64,000 nucleotides of DNA. It comes from Gaetbulibacter_B jejuensis (GTDB lineage: Bacteria; Bacteroidota; Bacteroidia; Flavobacteriales; Flavobacteriaceae). The stretch covers positions 62,001 through 126,000 of the forward strand of contig NZ_BAAAGF010000004.1 of NCBI RefSeq assembly GCF_039524015.1, in the 5' to 3' direction. Shown piece after piece: positions 24,764-34,434 of the stretch. Every line of letters begins with the position of its first letter. The stretch's first letter is position 1. A program made the translations under genes and the position numbers. The notes under the pieces are model-generated. The model saw only the letters and a program-made list of their open reading frames with translations, ran no database searches and was not told the origin of the DNA.

Positions 24764-26185
24764 TTACATTGTATCCCAAAATACTTTAGTGGTTTGATCA
24801 TCACCACCTATAGCAGCAGAAGCTGCTTCGTAATTAACTTGGTTAAGGTTTTGTTCGTTTACTGGATAAGTGTATCTAGTAGGTACAGGTAACTCAGAAA
24901 TTGCAGCAATATTTAATGCAGGAGCATCATATTTTCTCCATGCTGTCCAAGCTTCAAAGCCTCTGTTATACATTGCTAACCACATTTGGGTACCAATTTT
25001 TTGTCTCCAGTCTCCAGCAGCAGTTGTATAAGCAACATCAGGATTGGCTAAATAACCAGTGATGTCCGCTCCCCAATAATCAAAAGAAGCAGTAATAGCT
25101 TGGTTGTAGTACATCTCAGCGTCTGCAGGAGTTCCTACAATTGAGCGCTCAGCAGCTTCAGCTAAGTAAAAGGAAACTTCAGCATAATCTAATAAGACTC
25201 CTGGAGTAGTAGGTTCGTGCATTGCAGCTCCTACATGAGTGTAATTAGGGAAACTATTGTTCTCGCCATAAGGACCACCAACATAAACACCTGCTCCTAA
25301 GTTTTGATCAAAGTAAACTTCTCTTCTAGGATCGCTTAAGTCATTCATAATATCTACTAAAGTGTTAGCAGCAATAAAGTCAGAACGTCCTGATTGAACT
25401 AAATCAACCCAAAGAGGGTTAGTGTTAGGTGTTGCACCTTCATACTGTAATAGTGCATTATCAGCATTTGAAGTAAATACACCAGCGCTTACCGCAGAAG
25501 TAATTGTTGACTGAGCTAATCCTGGGTTAACATCGGTTAAACGAATACCAAGCCTTAACTTTAAAGAGTTAGCGAACTTACTCCAAGCAGCAGCATCTCC
25601 ACCGTAAATTTTATCAGCATCAGAAAAACCAGAAGCAGAAATATCTGGGATAGCAGCGTTAATTCTTTCAATTAAATTTTCATAAATCATCGTGTCATCA
25701 TCATATGTTGGTAATGTCACATCGCTTAAAGCATCAGTATAAGGGATGTCTCCAAATGTGTCCACAAGTTGTTGCCAAGTGTATATCATTAAGATTTCAG
25801 CTTGAGCAGTTCTTGCTGTTTTTTCAGCATCTGTCAATTCAGTATCACTAGCAACTATTTCTTTAGTAGTTTTTAAATCTAGTAATACATCTCTATACAT
25901 TTCAGACCAATGATTTTGAGGAATATTTCTCGTTGTAAAATCATAGTTTGCCTCATCAGTATAGGTGGTTTCTGTCCAATGTTGACCTAAAAGTCTAAAT
26001 ATGTTAGTGTTAACATTTGTGCTAGTCATTTGGTCAAACAAACTTTTTACAGCTGCGTTATAAGTAAACTCAGCAGCTACTTGAGTTGGATTTTTTGGGT
26101 CTCTATTGTAATCTTCATATTGGTCATCGGTTTTACAAGACACCAATACTACAAGTGATAGAGCTGTTAAAAATATTTTTTTCAT
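24764..26185 (-). CDS. SusD/RagB-family nutrient-binding outer-membrane lipoprotein (SusD-like 2 type)
   Basis: SusD-type lipoproteins sit as a lid on SusC transporters and capture nutrients at the cell surface. This 473-residue protein has the lipobox LVSC (Cys17) and the SusD-like_2 opening YEDYNRDPKNPTQVAAEFTY, helical TPR-like units (SEMYRDVLLDLKTTKEIV, then AQAEILMIYTWQQLVDTFGD) and a C-terminal NRGFEAWTAWRKYD block. The class I SusD alternative is less likely from these motifs. It follows susC by 12 bases and is transcribed with it. No glycan-degrading gene is next to the pair, so the substrate is unknown; peptides or sulfated aromatics are possible. Confidence 0.93.
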   Translation of the reverse strand: MKKIFLTALSLVVLVSCKTDDQYEDYNRDPKNPTQVAAEFTYNAAVKSLFDQMTSTNVNTNIFRLLGQHWTETTYTDEANYDFTTRNIPQNHWSEMYRDVLLDLKTTKEIVASDTELTDAEKTARTAQAEILMIYTWQQLVDTFGDIPYTDALSDVTLPTYDDDTMIYENLIERINAAIPDISASGFSDADKIYGGDAAAWSKFANSLKLRLGIRLTDVNPGLAQSTITSAVSAGVFTSNADNALLQYEGATPNTNPLWVDLVQSGRSDFIAANTLVDIMNDLSDPRREVYFDQNLGAGVYVGGPYGENNSFPNYTHVGAAMHEPTTPGVLLDYAEVSFYLAEAAERSIVGTPADAEMYYNQAITASFDYWGADITGYLANPDVAYTTAAGDWRQKIGTQMWLAMYNRGFEAWTAWRKYDAPALNIAAISELPVPTRYTYPVNEQNLNQVNYEAASAAIGGDDQTTKVFWDTM

Positions 26186-26197
26186 AATTCTTCTTTT

Positions 26198-29100
26198 TTA
26201 AAATTGTAATTTAAGACTTGCTCCTATTTCTCTCATAGTTGGGTAAGAACCAGATTGATATCCTTGGATATTACCAGAACTTAAACCAGCTTCAGGGTCA
26301 GCATAAGGAACATCTTTATCAATTATCCATAAATTTCTACCAATAATTGAAACCGAAGCGCTTGTAAAAGGAAGTCTGTCTAAAATTTTAGAATCTAAAT
26401 TATAAGTTAAACTTGCTTCACGTAGTTTAATAAATCCTGCATCATAAACGTGTTGCTTATTAGCAGCTCTTGCATAACCCCAAGGGTTTGCATAAATATT
26501 TGCGTTAGCTCTTACTTCGTTAGGAGAACCGTCTGGAGCAACACCAGGTAGTATTATACCACCACTGTCGGCACCATAATTTCCAGGAGTACCAGTAACA
26601 GCATCTCTAATAGGGTTTCCTAATTCGTTGTTTCCAGCTGAGAAATCATATAATCCTGTTGCATACCCATACCATGTATCAAGAGAGAAAACGTCTCCAC
26701 CTTTTTGCATGTCTATTAAGAAGCTTAAATTGAAGTTTTTGTAAGTGAAGCTGTTGAATAAACCAGCAGTCCATTCAGGGTTGATATCACCAATAACTTC
26801 GTTGTTTGTGTCAGATACCATGTAAGTACCAATTCTTGAAGCAGAACCAGTTTGGTTAACAATTGGTTGACCGTTTTCATGGTATACTAAATCTGTACCT
26901 CTGATAGTACCGTAAGGTTGTCCAGGAGTAGCGTTAATTGATACACCACCTTGGAAAGAACCAAGTACTAAGTTATCAATACCATCAGCTAAACTTTCAA
27001 CTAAACTAGTGTTTTTCGCCCAGTTTAAGTTTACATCCCATCTAAAGTCTTCAGTCTTTAAAGGAGTACCATTTAATTGTACTTCCCATCCTTTGTTTGA
27101 TATAGTACCAGCATTAAGTAAGACAGAAGTATACCCAGTTGAGTTAGATACTGGAACAGCTGTAATTTGATCAACGTTTAATGCATCGTAATAGGTTACG
27201 TCAAATCCTAAACGTCTGTCTAAGAACTGCATTTCTAAACCTATTTCCCAGTTTTTTTGCTCTTCTGGTCTAAGGTTTGCGTTATTTAGTGAGCCTTGGT
27301 TAGATGCTATACCAGTACCTCCAAATGGAGTTCCAATTCCGTAAGTATTAAATACTCTGTAAGGAATAGTTCCGTTTGAAACAATACCATAGTTAGCACG
27401 TAACTTACCAAAGTTTAACCAATCTGCTTTTAAGTAGCGAGTAAAAATCATACTACCTGTTATTGACCAATAATCGTATGTGTTATCAGCTTTTGGTAAG
27501 CTTGAGTTACGGTCAATTCTATATGTACCTTCAACAAATGCAAAATCGTCATAACCTAAACCTGCACGCGCATAAATACCGTCTACCATTTGTACAGCTT
27601 CGTATTCGTCAGGAGCATTAATTGGGCTTACACTGTTAGATAATGAATAAAGGCCAGCTAAGTTTAAACCTCCATTTGTAGAAGCATAAATACTGCTGTT
27701 TTCATTTCTTCTTAAGTTAGCACCTAAGTTACCATCTAAGTCTAATTTATCATTTAGGTCTTTGTTAAAACTTAAGATGAAATCATAGTTGTATTCGGCT
27801 ACATTATTATTGTATCTGCTATATTTAGAAACATTAGCACTTCCTACGTTTGTTCTTTCTTCTTGAATCTCACTGTAGGTGTCAAATGTAAATCGTCCTA
27901 AAATACTCAACCAGTCATTAATTTCGTAGTTTAAAGCAACATTACCGAAATATCTGTTACGCTCATCTGTTTGATAGTTTTCGTAGAACGTCCAATAAGG
28001 GTTGTCAGAATAAATTGGAGTTAAATCAGTAGCAGAGTTAGTGTTCCAAGTGATATTCTCACGAGTTGCGAAGTAAGCTTGTTGTTGTTCTCTAACATCA
28101 ACATTTACTTGCCACCATTGTCTAAATTGTTGCATTACGTTGTTAGCGTCATAACCTGTACCATATCTACCTTTACCATTTGTTTTGGTATAGGTCATTG
28201 TTGCAGATGCAGTTAATTTATCTGATAACTCATGAGAACCAGAAAAATTAATAGTATTTCTTTTAATATTACTGTTAGGTAAACCACCTTCTTGCAGCAT
28301 GTTGGTAAACCCTAATCTAAAAGCAGATTTGTCTGTACCTCCATCAATTGATACTGAATTAACAGCTGTTGATGCTGTTTTCCATACATAGTTAGGGTCA
28401 TTAGCTCCTGCAACCCAAGGAGACGCTTGTTGGTAAGTGTCTAACTGTGGAAAGATTGAATTCCATTGAAAAATCATTAAGTTAGGGTCAAATTCAGCTC
28501 CATAAGAAGCATCTTCAGTAAATACTGTAGTAAGGTCATCTATTCCATCTCCATCAATATCTGCTAAACCAAAATAACCAGTAGGGTCATCATAATATGG
28601 TCCATAACCAGCTCCATATCTTTTTTGGTATACAGGTAATGTTTCTTTATCAACATTTCCTAAAGTTAAACTTGAGCTTATCGTAATTCCTAAACCTTTC
28701 TTTTTAGCGCCTTTTTTGGTTGTAATCATAATCACACCATTTGCAGCTCTAGAACCGTATAGGGCAGATGCAGCAGCACCTTTTAAAACGTTGATAGATT
28801 CAATGTCGTCAGGGTTAATGTCTGATGCGGCATTACCATAATCGTAACCACCACGACCTGTTATTTGATCGCTTGAGTTAGTGTTTCCGTTGTCAATAGG
28901 AATACCATCAACAACAAACAATGCTTGGTTGTTACCAGCGATAGAACTGTTACCTCTAATAACAACGTTAGTTGATCCACCTAAAGTACCAGAAGATTTA
29001 ATATCTAAACCAGCAACTTTACCTGATAGTGAATTAACAAAGTTTGAACTTTTAATTTTAGATACAGCATCCCCTTTAACTTCTTGGGTTGCATAACCTA

Positions 29101-29455
29101 AAGATTTCTTTTCTCTTTCAATACCTAATGCTGTTACTACTACTTCATCAAGTACTGCAGCGTCTTCTAACATAGTTACATTAACTGTGTCAGATGATCC
29201 AACTGTAATTTCTTGGGTTTTTAATCCTACATATGTAAAAGTTAACACGTCACCCGCATTGGCATTGATGGAGTATTTACCATCAAAGTCAGTTTGAGTC
29301 CCGTTTGTAGTTCCTTTTACAATGATATTAACGCCAGGGAGAGGTAAGCCAGATTCGTCTGACACAGTCCCTGAGACTGTTTTTTCTTGTGCAAAAGTTA
29401 ATTGCACGACAAACGCTAGTAATAGCGTTAGAATTCCACTAAACTTTGTTTTCAT
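26198..29455 (-). CDS. SusC/RagA-family TonB-linked outer-membrane transporter
   Basis: This 1,085-residue protein is the transport barrel of the SusCD pair. After a signal peptide (residues 1-22) comes a carboxypeptidase-regulatory-like domain (VSGTVSDESGLPLPGVNIIV, 27-46), then a TonB-box/plug segment (ALGIEREKKSLGYATQEVKG and VVDGIPIDNGN), and a long barrel ending in LKLQF with a terminal aromatic residue. The SusC signature GSRAANGVIMITTKKG is present near residue 235. Transport is energised by TonB-ExbBD from elsewhere in the genome. Its own promoter lies just upstream, and susD follows as the second gene. Confidence 0.96.
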   Translation of the reverse strand: MKTKFSGILTLLLAFVVQLTFAQEKTVSGTVSDESGLPLPGVNIIVKGTTNGTQTDFDGKYSINANAGDVLTFTYVGLKTQEITVGSSDTVNVTMLEDAAVLDEVVVTALGIEREKKSLGYATQEVKGDAVSKIKSSNFVNSLSGKVAGLDIKSSGTLGGSTNVVIRGNSSIAGNNQALFVVDGIPIDNGNTNSSDQITGRGGYDYGNAASDINPDDIESINVLKGAAASALYGSRAANGVIMITTKKGAKKKGLGITISSSLTLGNVDKETLPVYQKRYGAGYGPYYDDPTGYFGLADIDGDGIDDLTTVFTEDASYGAEFDPNLMIFQWNSIFPQLDTYQQASPWVAGANDPNYVWKTASTAVNSVSIDGGTDKSAFRLGFTNMLQEGGLPNSNIKRNTINFSGSHELSDKLTASATMTYTKTNGKGRYGTGYDANNVMQQFRQWWQVNVDVREQQQAYFATRENITWNTNSATDLTPIYSDNPYWTFYENYQTDERNRYFGNVALNYEINDWLSILGRFTFDTYSEIQEERTNVGSANVSKYSRYNNNVAEYNYDFILSFNKDLNDKLDLDGNLGANLRRNENSSIYASTNGGLNLAGLYSLSNSVSPINAPDEYEAVQMVDGIYARAGLGYDDFAFVEGTYRIDRNSSLPKADNTYDYWSITGSMIFTRYLKADWLNFGKLRANYGIVSNGTIPYRVFNTYGIGTPFGGTGIASNQGSLNNANLRPEEQKNWEIGLEMQFLDRRLGFDVTYYDALNVDQITAVPVSNSTGYTSVLLNAGTISNKGWEVQLNGTPLKTEDFRWDVNLNWAKNTSLVESLADGIDNLVLGSFQGGVSINATPGQPYGTIRGTDLVYHENGQPIVNQTGSASRIGTYMVSDTNNEVIGDINPEWTAGLFNSFTYKNFNLSFLIDMQKGGDVFSLDTWYGYATGLYDFSAGNNELGNPIRDAVTGTPGNYGADSGGIILPGVAPDGSPNEVRANANIYANPWGYARAANKQHVYDAGFIKLREASLTYNLDSKILDRLPFTSASVSIIGRNLWIIDKDVPYADPEAGLSSGNIQGYQSGSYPTMREIGASLKLQF

Positions 29456-29483
29456 ATTTAAATTAATTTGAATTAGCCTAAGC

Positions 29484-29514
29484 CAAAAGTCTTAATAAAA
29501 AGTTAATAAAACAA
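29484..29514 (-). promoter_or_regulatory. susC promoter (TTG-N20-GACTTTTG)
   Basis: On the minus strand TTG (29514-29512) is followed after 20 bases by GACTTTTG (29491-29484), one mismatch from TAnnTTTG. The leader to the susC ATG would be about 26 nt. Spacing favours a real promoter despite the mismatch. Confidence 0.5.
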
Positions 29515-29555
29515 TAATATTGTATTAAAATTTTGAAAATAAATTATGGTTTTCC

Positions 29556-31244
29556 CTAAAAGTTTGCGGATAAGCTAATGTGAAGTTTTGAGTTAGAAAA
29601 CTTAAACTTTTGATTTTCGGTTTTACCAACTGAATAGTTTAGTTTGAATAAACCAGAATTTGTAAGTAGTCCGAAGCCAAACCCAAAACCAAAAAGTTTT
29701 TCTTTTATTAAGTTGAAATTGTCTTCAAAATATGCAGCGTCAATAACACTGTTTACGTAGAGAGTGTTGTTTAGTTGGTAGCGATATTCTGTATTTAAAA
29801 CAGTGTATAGGTTTGCTGTAAGACTGTTTTCTTCAAATCCTCTAATTGAATTTATTCCACCAAATCGAAATAATTCGTTTTCTAAGTAGGTGTTAGAGTC
29901 TAAATAGGCAAAATTTAACCGTGAATAAAAGCTGTTTTTTTCATTTAAATTGAAAATTTTAAAGGTGTTTAACTCTACTTTGGTTTGCCTTTCATCTTCA
30001 CCTTCAGAATTTCTATTTCCCAAACCTAATGTAATGTCGAAGAGAGAATTTGTAGGAAATAATATGTTGTAGTTTTGTGGCCTTGTGTGGATGTAGTTGG
30101 CAGTGTAATAATCTGATTTAAAATCAGTAATGGTTGTAACGTTTGAGTTAAGTAAGTTTTCAGATTTTATAGAATTAATTCCTAATGATACTTGATTGTT
30201 TGGATTTAACTGATAAAAAAGCTTCGCCTTTTGTGATACATTAATAAATGAAGAATCTCGTTTAAATATATTTAGATTTAAATCTACGCCTAAAGGAGTT
30301 CTAAACATATAAGGAAACGTGGTGTTAATGTCAAAAGTTTTTTGCTCGTTTTCATCACTTTTGTAAAGTAGTTTTAAAGACTCTCCATAATTTAAGTTGT
30401 TTGTAAGATTTAAATTTAAGTAACCGTCAAATTCAATTTTATTGGTTTCAGTGTTTGTGCCAAAGCCCAAAAAACCATCAAAATTGTTACTTTTTACTTT
30501 TTCGATGTATACATATAATATGGTAGAGTCTTTTGTGAATAAAACCTCAGGATCTTTAATTTGATTCGCAAACCTCAAATCGTTAATTACTGAAGATTTA
30601 TTTTTTATGTCTGAAAGATTAAAAGTCTGTCCTTTTTTAATATTAAGGTAGTGTCGTAAATAAGACTTCGGAAACTTTTCGTAACCTTTTACAATAATCT
30701 TGTCAATAAATCTTTGACTTTTACTTGATAGTACTAAGTTTGCTGATAGTGTAGAAGTGTCTTTTTTAGAAATCTCATCTAACTGTAAAAAAGAAAACGG
30801 ATCACCTTGATTAGAAATTTCAGTATTTAGAATGTTTAATGACGCTTCTAAATTGCTGATGTTAACTTCAAAATAATCATCAGTTACAGAGTTAGATATT
30901 AAAGATAATAGTTTTTTGTCGATGACATCTTTGTAATATATATGTATGTAATCGTATTTATTGTTTAAAGAAAACTGAGCAGTGTAGGTTGAGTCATTAG
31001 ACTTGTTAAAACTCTTGAGTTCACTTTCAACATATCCAATAGTGTTTAACCTAGCTTTTAATGTGTCTACTTCCTGTAATAAACTTTGGTAATCATTAAA
31101 TGTTTTCCTGTATAATAATGAATCGATAACAGCGGTTTCATTTTCATTATCACCAATCGCTGATAAATATAACGACTGCGAAAAAAGGTTGGCTGTAAAA
31201 AGCAACCAAATCGCAAATTGTAGCAGCAATTTTTTTTCAGGCAT
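29556..31244 (-). CDS. BamA/TamA-family outer-membrane beta-barrel protein
   Basis: The 562-residue protein starts with a signal peptide (about residues 1-22, ending LFSQS) and has an N-terminal periplasmic region of POTRA-like units (FIDKIIVKGYEKFPKSYLRH, followed by KKGQTFNLSDIKNKSSVIN). The rest, from about residue 250, is a barrel of roughly 310 residues with the family phrase FRFGGINSIRGFEENS, which corresponds to the RGF motif of the Omp85 loop 6. It ends SLSANF with a terminal Phe. BamA itself is longer (about 800 residues or more), so this is a short paralogue of the Omp85 superfamily, perhaps for assembly or secretion of specific proteins. Its promoter is divergent from rpsL. Confidence 0.85.
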   Translation of the reverse strand: MPEKKLLLQFAIWLLFTANLFSQSLYLSAIGDNENETAVIDSLLYRKTFNDYQSLLQEVDTLKARLNTIGYVESELKSFNKSNDSTYTAQFSLNNKYDYIHIYYKDVIDKKLLSLISNSVTDDYFEVNISNLEASLNILNTEISNQGDPFSFLQLDEISKKDTSTLSANLVLSSKSQRFIDKIIVKGYEKFPKSYLRHYLNIKKGQTFNLSDIKNKSSVINDLRFANQIKDPEVLFTKDSTILYVYIEKVKSNNFDGFLGFGTNTETNKIEFDGYLNLNLTNNLNYGESLKLLYKSDENEQKTFDINTTFPYMFRTPLGVDLNLNIFKRDSSFINVSQKAKLFYQLNPNNQVSLGINSIKSENLLNSNVTTITDFKSDYYTANYIHTRPQNYNILFPTNSLFDITLGLGNRNSEGEDERQTKVELNTFKIFNLNEKNSFYSRLNFAYLDSNTYLENELFRFGGINSIRGFEENSLTANLYTVLNTEYRYQLNNTLYVNSVIDAAYFEDNFNLIKEKLFGFGFGFGLLTNSGLFKLNYSVGKTENQKFKFSNSKLHISLSANF

Positions 31245-31260
31245 AAATAAAAAGATTACC

Positions 31261-31268
31261 CAAAGCTA
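31261..31268 (-). promoter_or_regulatory. BamA-like gene -7 box (TAGCTTTG)
   Basis: TAGCTTTG fits TAnnTTTG on the minus strand, 16 bases before the ATG at 31244. It is divergent from the rpsL operon promoter at 31343-31372 in the same 171-base gap. Confidence 0.55.
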
Positions 31269-31342
31269 ACGGATTTTTATCACTAAAAATATGTTTAGCT
31301 AAAAATAAATAGGCAACTAATTTAAAATTAATTGATTTACGT

Positions 31343-31372
31343 TTGAAAAATTAATATTTATTTCTACCTTTG
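31343..31372 (+). promoter_or_regulatory. rpsL operon promoter (TTG-N19-TACCTTTG)
   Basis: TTTG ends at 31345 and TACCTTTG lies at 31365-31372, with exactly 19 bases between TTG and the -7 box. This is the best match to the Bacteroidota housekeeping promoter in the window, as expected for a highly expressed ribosomal operon. Transcription should begin near 31375. Confidence 0.85.
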
Positions 31373-31373
31373 C

Positions 31374-31392
31374 AGCCCTTTAAACAAGGGTT
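31374..31392 (+). promoter_or_regulatory. Hairpin at the predicted 5' end of the str operon mRNA
   Basis: CCCTT (31376-31380) pairs with AAGGG (31386-31390), extended by a G-U and an A-T pair, around TAAAC. It would sit at the very first bases of the message and could protect the 5' end or regulate rpsL. Confidence 0.45.
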
Positions 31393-31415
31393 TAATAAAA
31401 ATTATATAGTAATAT

Positions 31416-31790
31416 ATGCCAACAATTTCACAATTAGTACGAAAAGGAAGAGCCAAAATAACCAAGAAGAGTAAATCGGCTGCTTTAGATTCGTGTCCAC
31501 AAAGACGTGGTGTGTGTACTCGTGTTTACACGACAACTCCTAAGAAACCTAACTCAGCAATGCGTAAGGTGGCAAGGGTTCGTTTAACAAACGGAAACGA
31601 GGTTAATGCATACATCGGTGGTGAAGGTCACAATTTACAAGAGCACTCGATAGTATTGGTTAGAGGTGGAAGGGTAAAAGATTTACCAGGTGTTAGATAT
31701 CACATCGTTCGTGGTGCTTTAGACACAGCAGGTGTTTCAGGTAGAACGCAACGTAGATCTAAGTATGGTGCAAAACGCCCTAAGAAGTAA
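31416..31790 (+). CDS. rpsL: 30S ribosomal protein S12
   Basis: S12 lines the decoding centre of the 30S subunit. The 124-residue protein has the conserved TTTPKKPNSAMRKVARVRL and RGGRVKDLPGVRYHIVRG loops. Lys43 and Lys88, where most streptomycin-resistance changes occur, are both the sensitive-type lysine. Asp89 is the residue often methylthiolated. It is the first gene of the str part of the cluster, behind the strong promoter at 31343-31372, and is followed by rpsG after 23 bases. Confidence 0.99.
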   Translation: MPTISQLVRKGRAKITKKSKSAALDSCPQRRGVCTRVYTTTPKKPNSAMRKVARVRLTNGNEVNAYIGGEGHNLQEHSIVLVRGGRVKDLPGVRYHIVRGALDTAGVSGRTQRRSKYGAKRPKK

Positions 31791-31813
31791 TTAAAAAACT
31801 TTAAGAAGAAGAC

Positions 31814-32290
31814 ATGAGAAAAAGACAAGCGAAAAAAAGACCGCTTTTACCAGATCCACGTTTTAACGATCAGTTAGTAACTCGTTTCGTTAACATGATG
31901 ATGTGGGACGGTAAAAAGTCAGTAGCTTTTAAAGTATTCTATGATGCAATTGATATTGTAGAATCGAAAAAAACAGATGAAGAAAAAACAGCTTTAGAAA
32001 CTTGGAAAGATGCATTATCTAACGTTATGCCTCACGTAGAAGTACGTAGTCGTCGTGTTGGTGGAGCTACATTCCAAATTCCAATGCAAATACGTCCAGA
32101 TCGTAAAGTTTCAACAGCAATGAAATGGCTTATAGGTTATGCTCGTAAGAGAAATGAAAAATCTATGTCACAAAAATTAGCTGCTGAAATTTTAGCTGCT
32201 GCTAAAGAAGAAGGAGCTGCTGTTAAGAAAAGAGTTGATACTCATAAAATGGCAGAAGCAAACAAAGCATTCTCACACTTTAGATTTTAA
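31814..32290 (+). CDS. rpsG: 30S ribosomal protein S7
   Basis: S7 starts assembly of the 30S head and contacts the E-site tRNA. At 158 residues it is of ordinary length. The N-terminal MRKRQAKKRPLLPDPRFNDQ and the basic loop EVRSRRVGGATFQIPMQI are typical, with the beta-hairpin around residues 75-90 that reaches the exit site. In E. coli S7 represses its own operon; the short gap to rpsL here has no obvious binding structure. fusA follows after 5 bases. Confidence 0.99.
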   Translation: MRKRQAKKRPLLPDPRFNDQLVTRFVNMMMWDGKKSVAFKVFYDAIDIVESKKTDEEKTALETWKDALSNVMPHVEVRSRRVGGATFQIPMQIRPDRKVSTAMKWLIGYARKRNEKSMSQKLAAEILAAAKEEGAAVKKRVDTHKMAEANKAFSHFRF

Positions 32291-32295
32291 TTAAA

Positions 32296-34422
32296 ATGGC
32301 AAGAGATTTAAAATATACTAGAAACATAGGAATTGCTGCGCATATTGACGCAGGAAAAACAACAACTACAGAGCGTATCCTTTATTACACTGGTGTATCT
32401 CACAAAATTGGTGAAGTACATGATGGTGCTGCTACTATGGACTGGATGGAGCAAGAGCAAGAGAGAGGTATTACAATTACTTCTGCTGCTACAACTTGTA
32501 CATGGCAGTTTCCATTAGAAAACGCACAACCAACTCCAGAAACTAAAGGTTATCACTTTAATATTATTGACACTCCAGGTCACGTTGATTTTACGGTTGA
32601 GGTAAACCGTTCTTTACGTGTACTTGATGGGTTGGTATTCTTATTTAGTGCGGTTGATGGTGTTGAGCCGCAATCTGAAACTAACTGGAGACTTGCTGAT
32701 AACTATAAAGTGCCTCGTATTGGTTTCGTTAACAAAATGGACCGTCAAGGATCTAACTTTATGGCTGTTTGCCAACAGGTTAAAGATATGTTGAAGTCTA
32801 ACGCTGTGCCAATTGTATTAAACATTGGTGATGAGGCAGACTTTAAAGGTATTGTTGATTTAGTAAAAAACAGAGCTATTGTTTGGCATGAAGAAACTCA
32901 AGGAGCAACATTTGATGTAATTGAAATTCCAGATGATTTAAAAGAAGAAGCTCGTAAATATAGAGCACTTCTTATTGAAGAAGTAGCTACTTACGATGAG
33001 AACTTATTAGAAAAATTCATGGAAGATGAAGATTCTATTACAGAAGAAGAAGTGCACGCTGCACTTAGAGCTGCTGTAATGGATATGGCTATCATTCCAA
33101 TGATTTGTGGTTCTTCATTTAAAAACAAGGGTGTGCAGTTCTTATTAGACGCTGTATGTCGTTACTTGCCATCTCCATTAGATAGAGATAATATTGTAGG
33201 AACAAATCCTGATACAGGTGCTGATGAAGTACGTAAACCAGATGCAAAAGAGCCTTTTTCTGCTTTAGCATTTAAAATCGCTACTGATCCTTTCGTAGGT
33301 CGTTTAGCATTCTTTAGAGCATATTCAGGTCGTTTAGATGCAGGTTCTTATATCTTGAACAACCGTTCAGGTAAAAAAGAGCGTATCTCTCGTATCTACC
33401 AAATGCACTCTAATAAACAAAATGCTATTGAATATATCGAAGCAGGAGATATTGGAGCAGCAGTAGGATTTAAAGATATCAAGACTGGTGATACTATGTC
33501 TGATGAAAAACACCCAATTGTATTAGAATCTATGGATTTCCCAGATCCAGTAATTGGTATAGCAGTTGAGCCAAAAACTAAAGCTGATGTTGATAAATTA
33601 GGTTTAGCATTAGGTAAACTTGCTGAGGAAGATCCTACGTTTACAGTAAGAACTGACGAAGCTTCAGGACAGACTATTATTTCTGGAATGGGTGAGCTTC
33701 ACTTAGATATTATTGTTGACCGTCTTAAACGCGAGTTTAAGGTAGAGGTTAGCCAAGGTCAGCCACAAGTAGAGTACAAAGAAGCTATTACTCAACGTGC
33801 AGAACACAGAGAAGTTTATAAGAAACAATCTGGTGGACGTGGTAAATTCGCAGATATTGTATTTACTCTTGAGCCAGCTGAAGAAGGTAAGGAAGGTTTA
33901 GAATTTATCTCTGAAATTAAAGGTGGTAACGTTCCTAAGGAATTTATCCCTTCAATTGAGAAAGGATTCACAATGGCAATGCAAAACGGTCCTTTAGCAG
34001 GATATGAAGTTGATGCTATGAAAGTAACTTTAACTGATGGTTCTTACCACGATGTAGATTCTGATCAGCTATCATTCGAATTAGCTGCTAAATTAGGATT
34101 CAAAGCTGCTGCAAAAGCTGCAAAAGCTGTGATTATGGAGCCTATGATGAAATTAGAAGTTATCACTCCAGAAGAAAACATGGGTGATATCGTAGGTGAC
34201 CTTAACCGTCGTAGAGGACAAGTAAGTGATATGGGAGACAGAGCAGGAGCTAAAACAGTAAAAGCTGTTGTGCCTTTATCAGAAATGTTTGGATATGTAA
34301 CAACATTAAGAACATTGTCTTCAGGACGTGCGACATCAACAATGGAATTTTCACACTATGCTGAAACTCCTTCAAACATTTCAGAAGAAGTAATCAAAGC
34401 AGCTAAAGGCGTAGAAGCTTAA
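32296..34422 (+). CDS. fusA: Elongation factor G
   Basis: EF-G moves tRNA and mRNA through the ribosome and splits ribosomes with RRF. The 708-residue protein has G1 AHIDAGKTTTT (residues 16-26), G3 DTPGH, G4 NKMD, and domains II-V with EPMMKLEVITPEENMGDIVG in domain V. This looks like the full translocase form. No tuf gene follows fusA, unlike in proteobacteria, and rpsJ is the next gene after 12 bases, so str and S10 genes are joined directly. Confidence 0.99.
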   Translation: MARDLKYTRNIGIAAHIDAGKTTTTERILYYTGVSHKIGEVHDGAATMDWMEQEQERGITITSAATTCTWQFPLENAQPTPETKGYHFNIIDTPGHVDFTVEVNRSLRVLDGLVFLFSAVDGVEPQSETNWRLADNYKVPRIGFVNKMDRQGSNFMAVCQQVKDMLKSNAVPIVLNIGDEADFKGIVDLVKNRAIVWHEETQGATFDVIEIPDDLKEEARKYRALLIEEVATYDENLLEKFMEDEDSITEEEVHAALRAAVMDMAIIPMICGSSFKNKGVQFLLDAVCRYLPSPLDRDNIVGTNPDTGADEVRKPDAKEPFSALAFKIATDPFVGRLAFFRAYSGRLDAGSYILNNRSGKKERISRIYQMHSNKQNAIEYIEAGDIGAAVGFKDIKTGDTMSDEKHPIVLESMDFPDPVIGIAVEPKTKADVDKLGLALGKLAEEDPTFTVRTDEASGQTIISGMGELHLDIIVDRLKREFKVEVSQGQPQVEYKEAITQRAEHREVYKKQSGGRGKFADIVFTLEPAEEGKEGLEFISEIKGGNVPKEFIPSIEKGFTMAMQNGPLAGYEVDAMKVTLTDGSYHDVDSDQLSFELAAKLGFKAAAKAAKAVIMEPMMKLEVITPEENMGDIVGDLNRRRGQVSDMGDRAGAKTVKAVVPLSEMFGYVTTLRTLSSGRATSTMEFSHYAETPSNISEEVIKAAKGVEA

Positions 34423-34434
34423 AACTAAAAGAAA

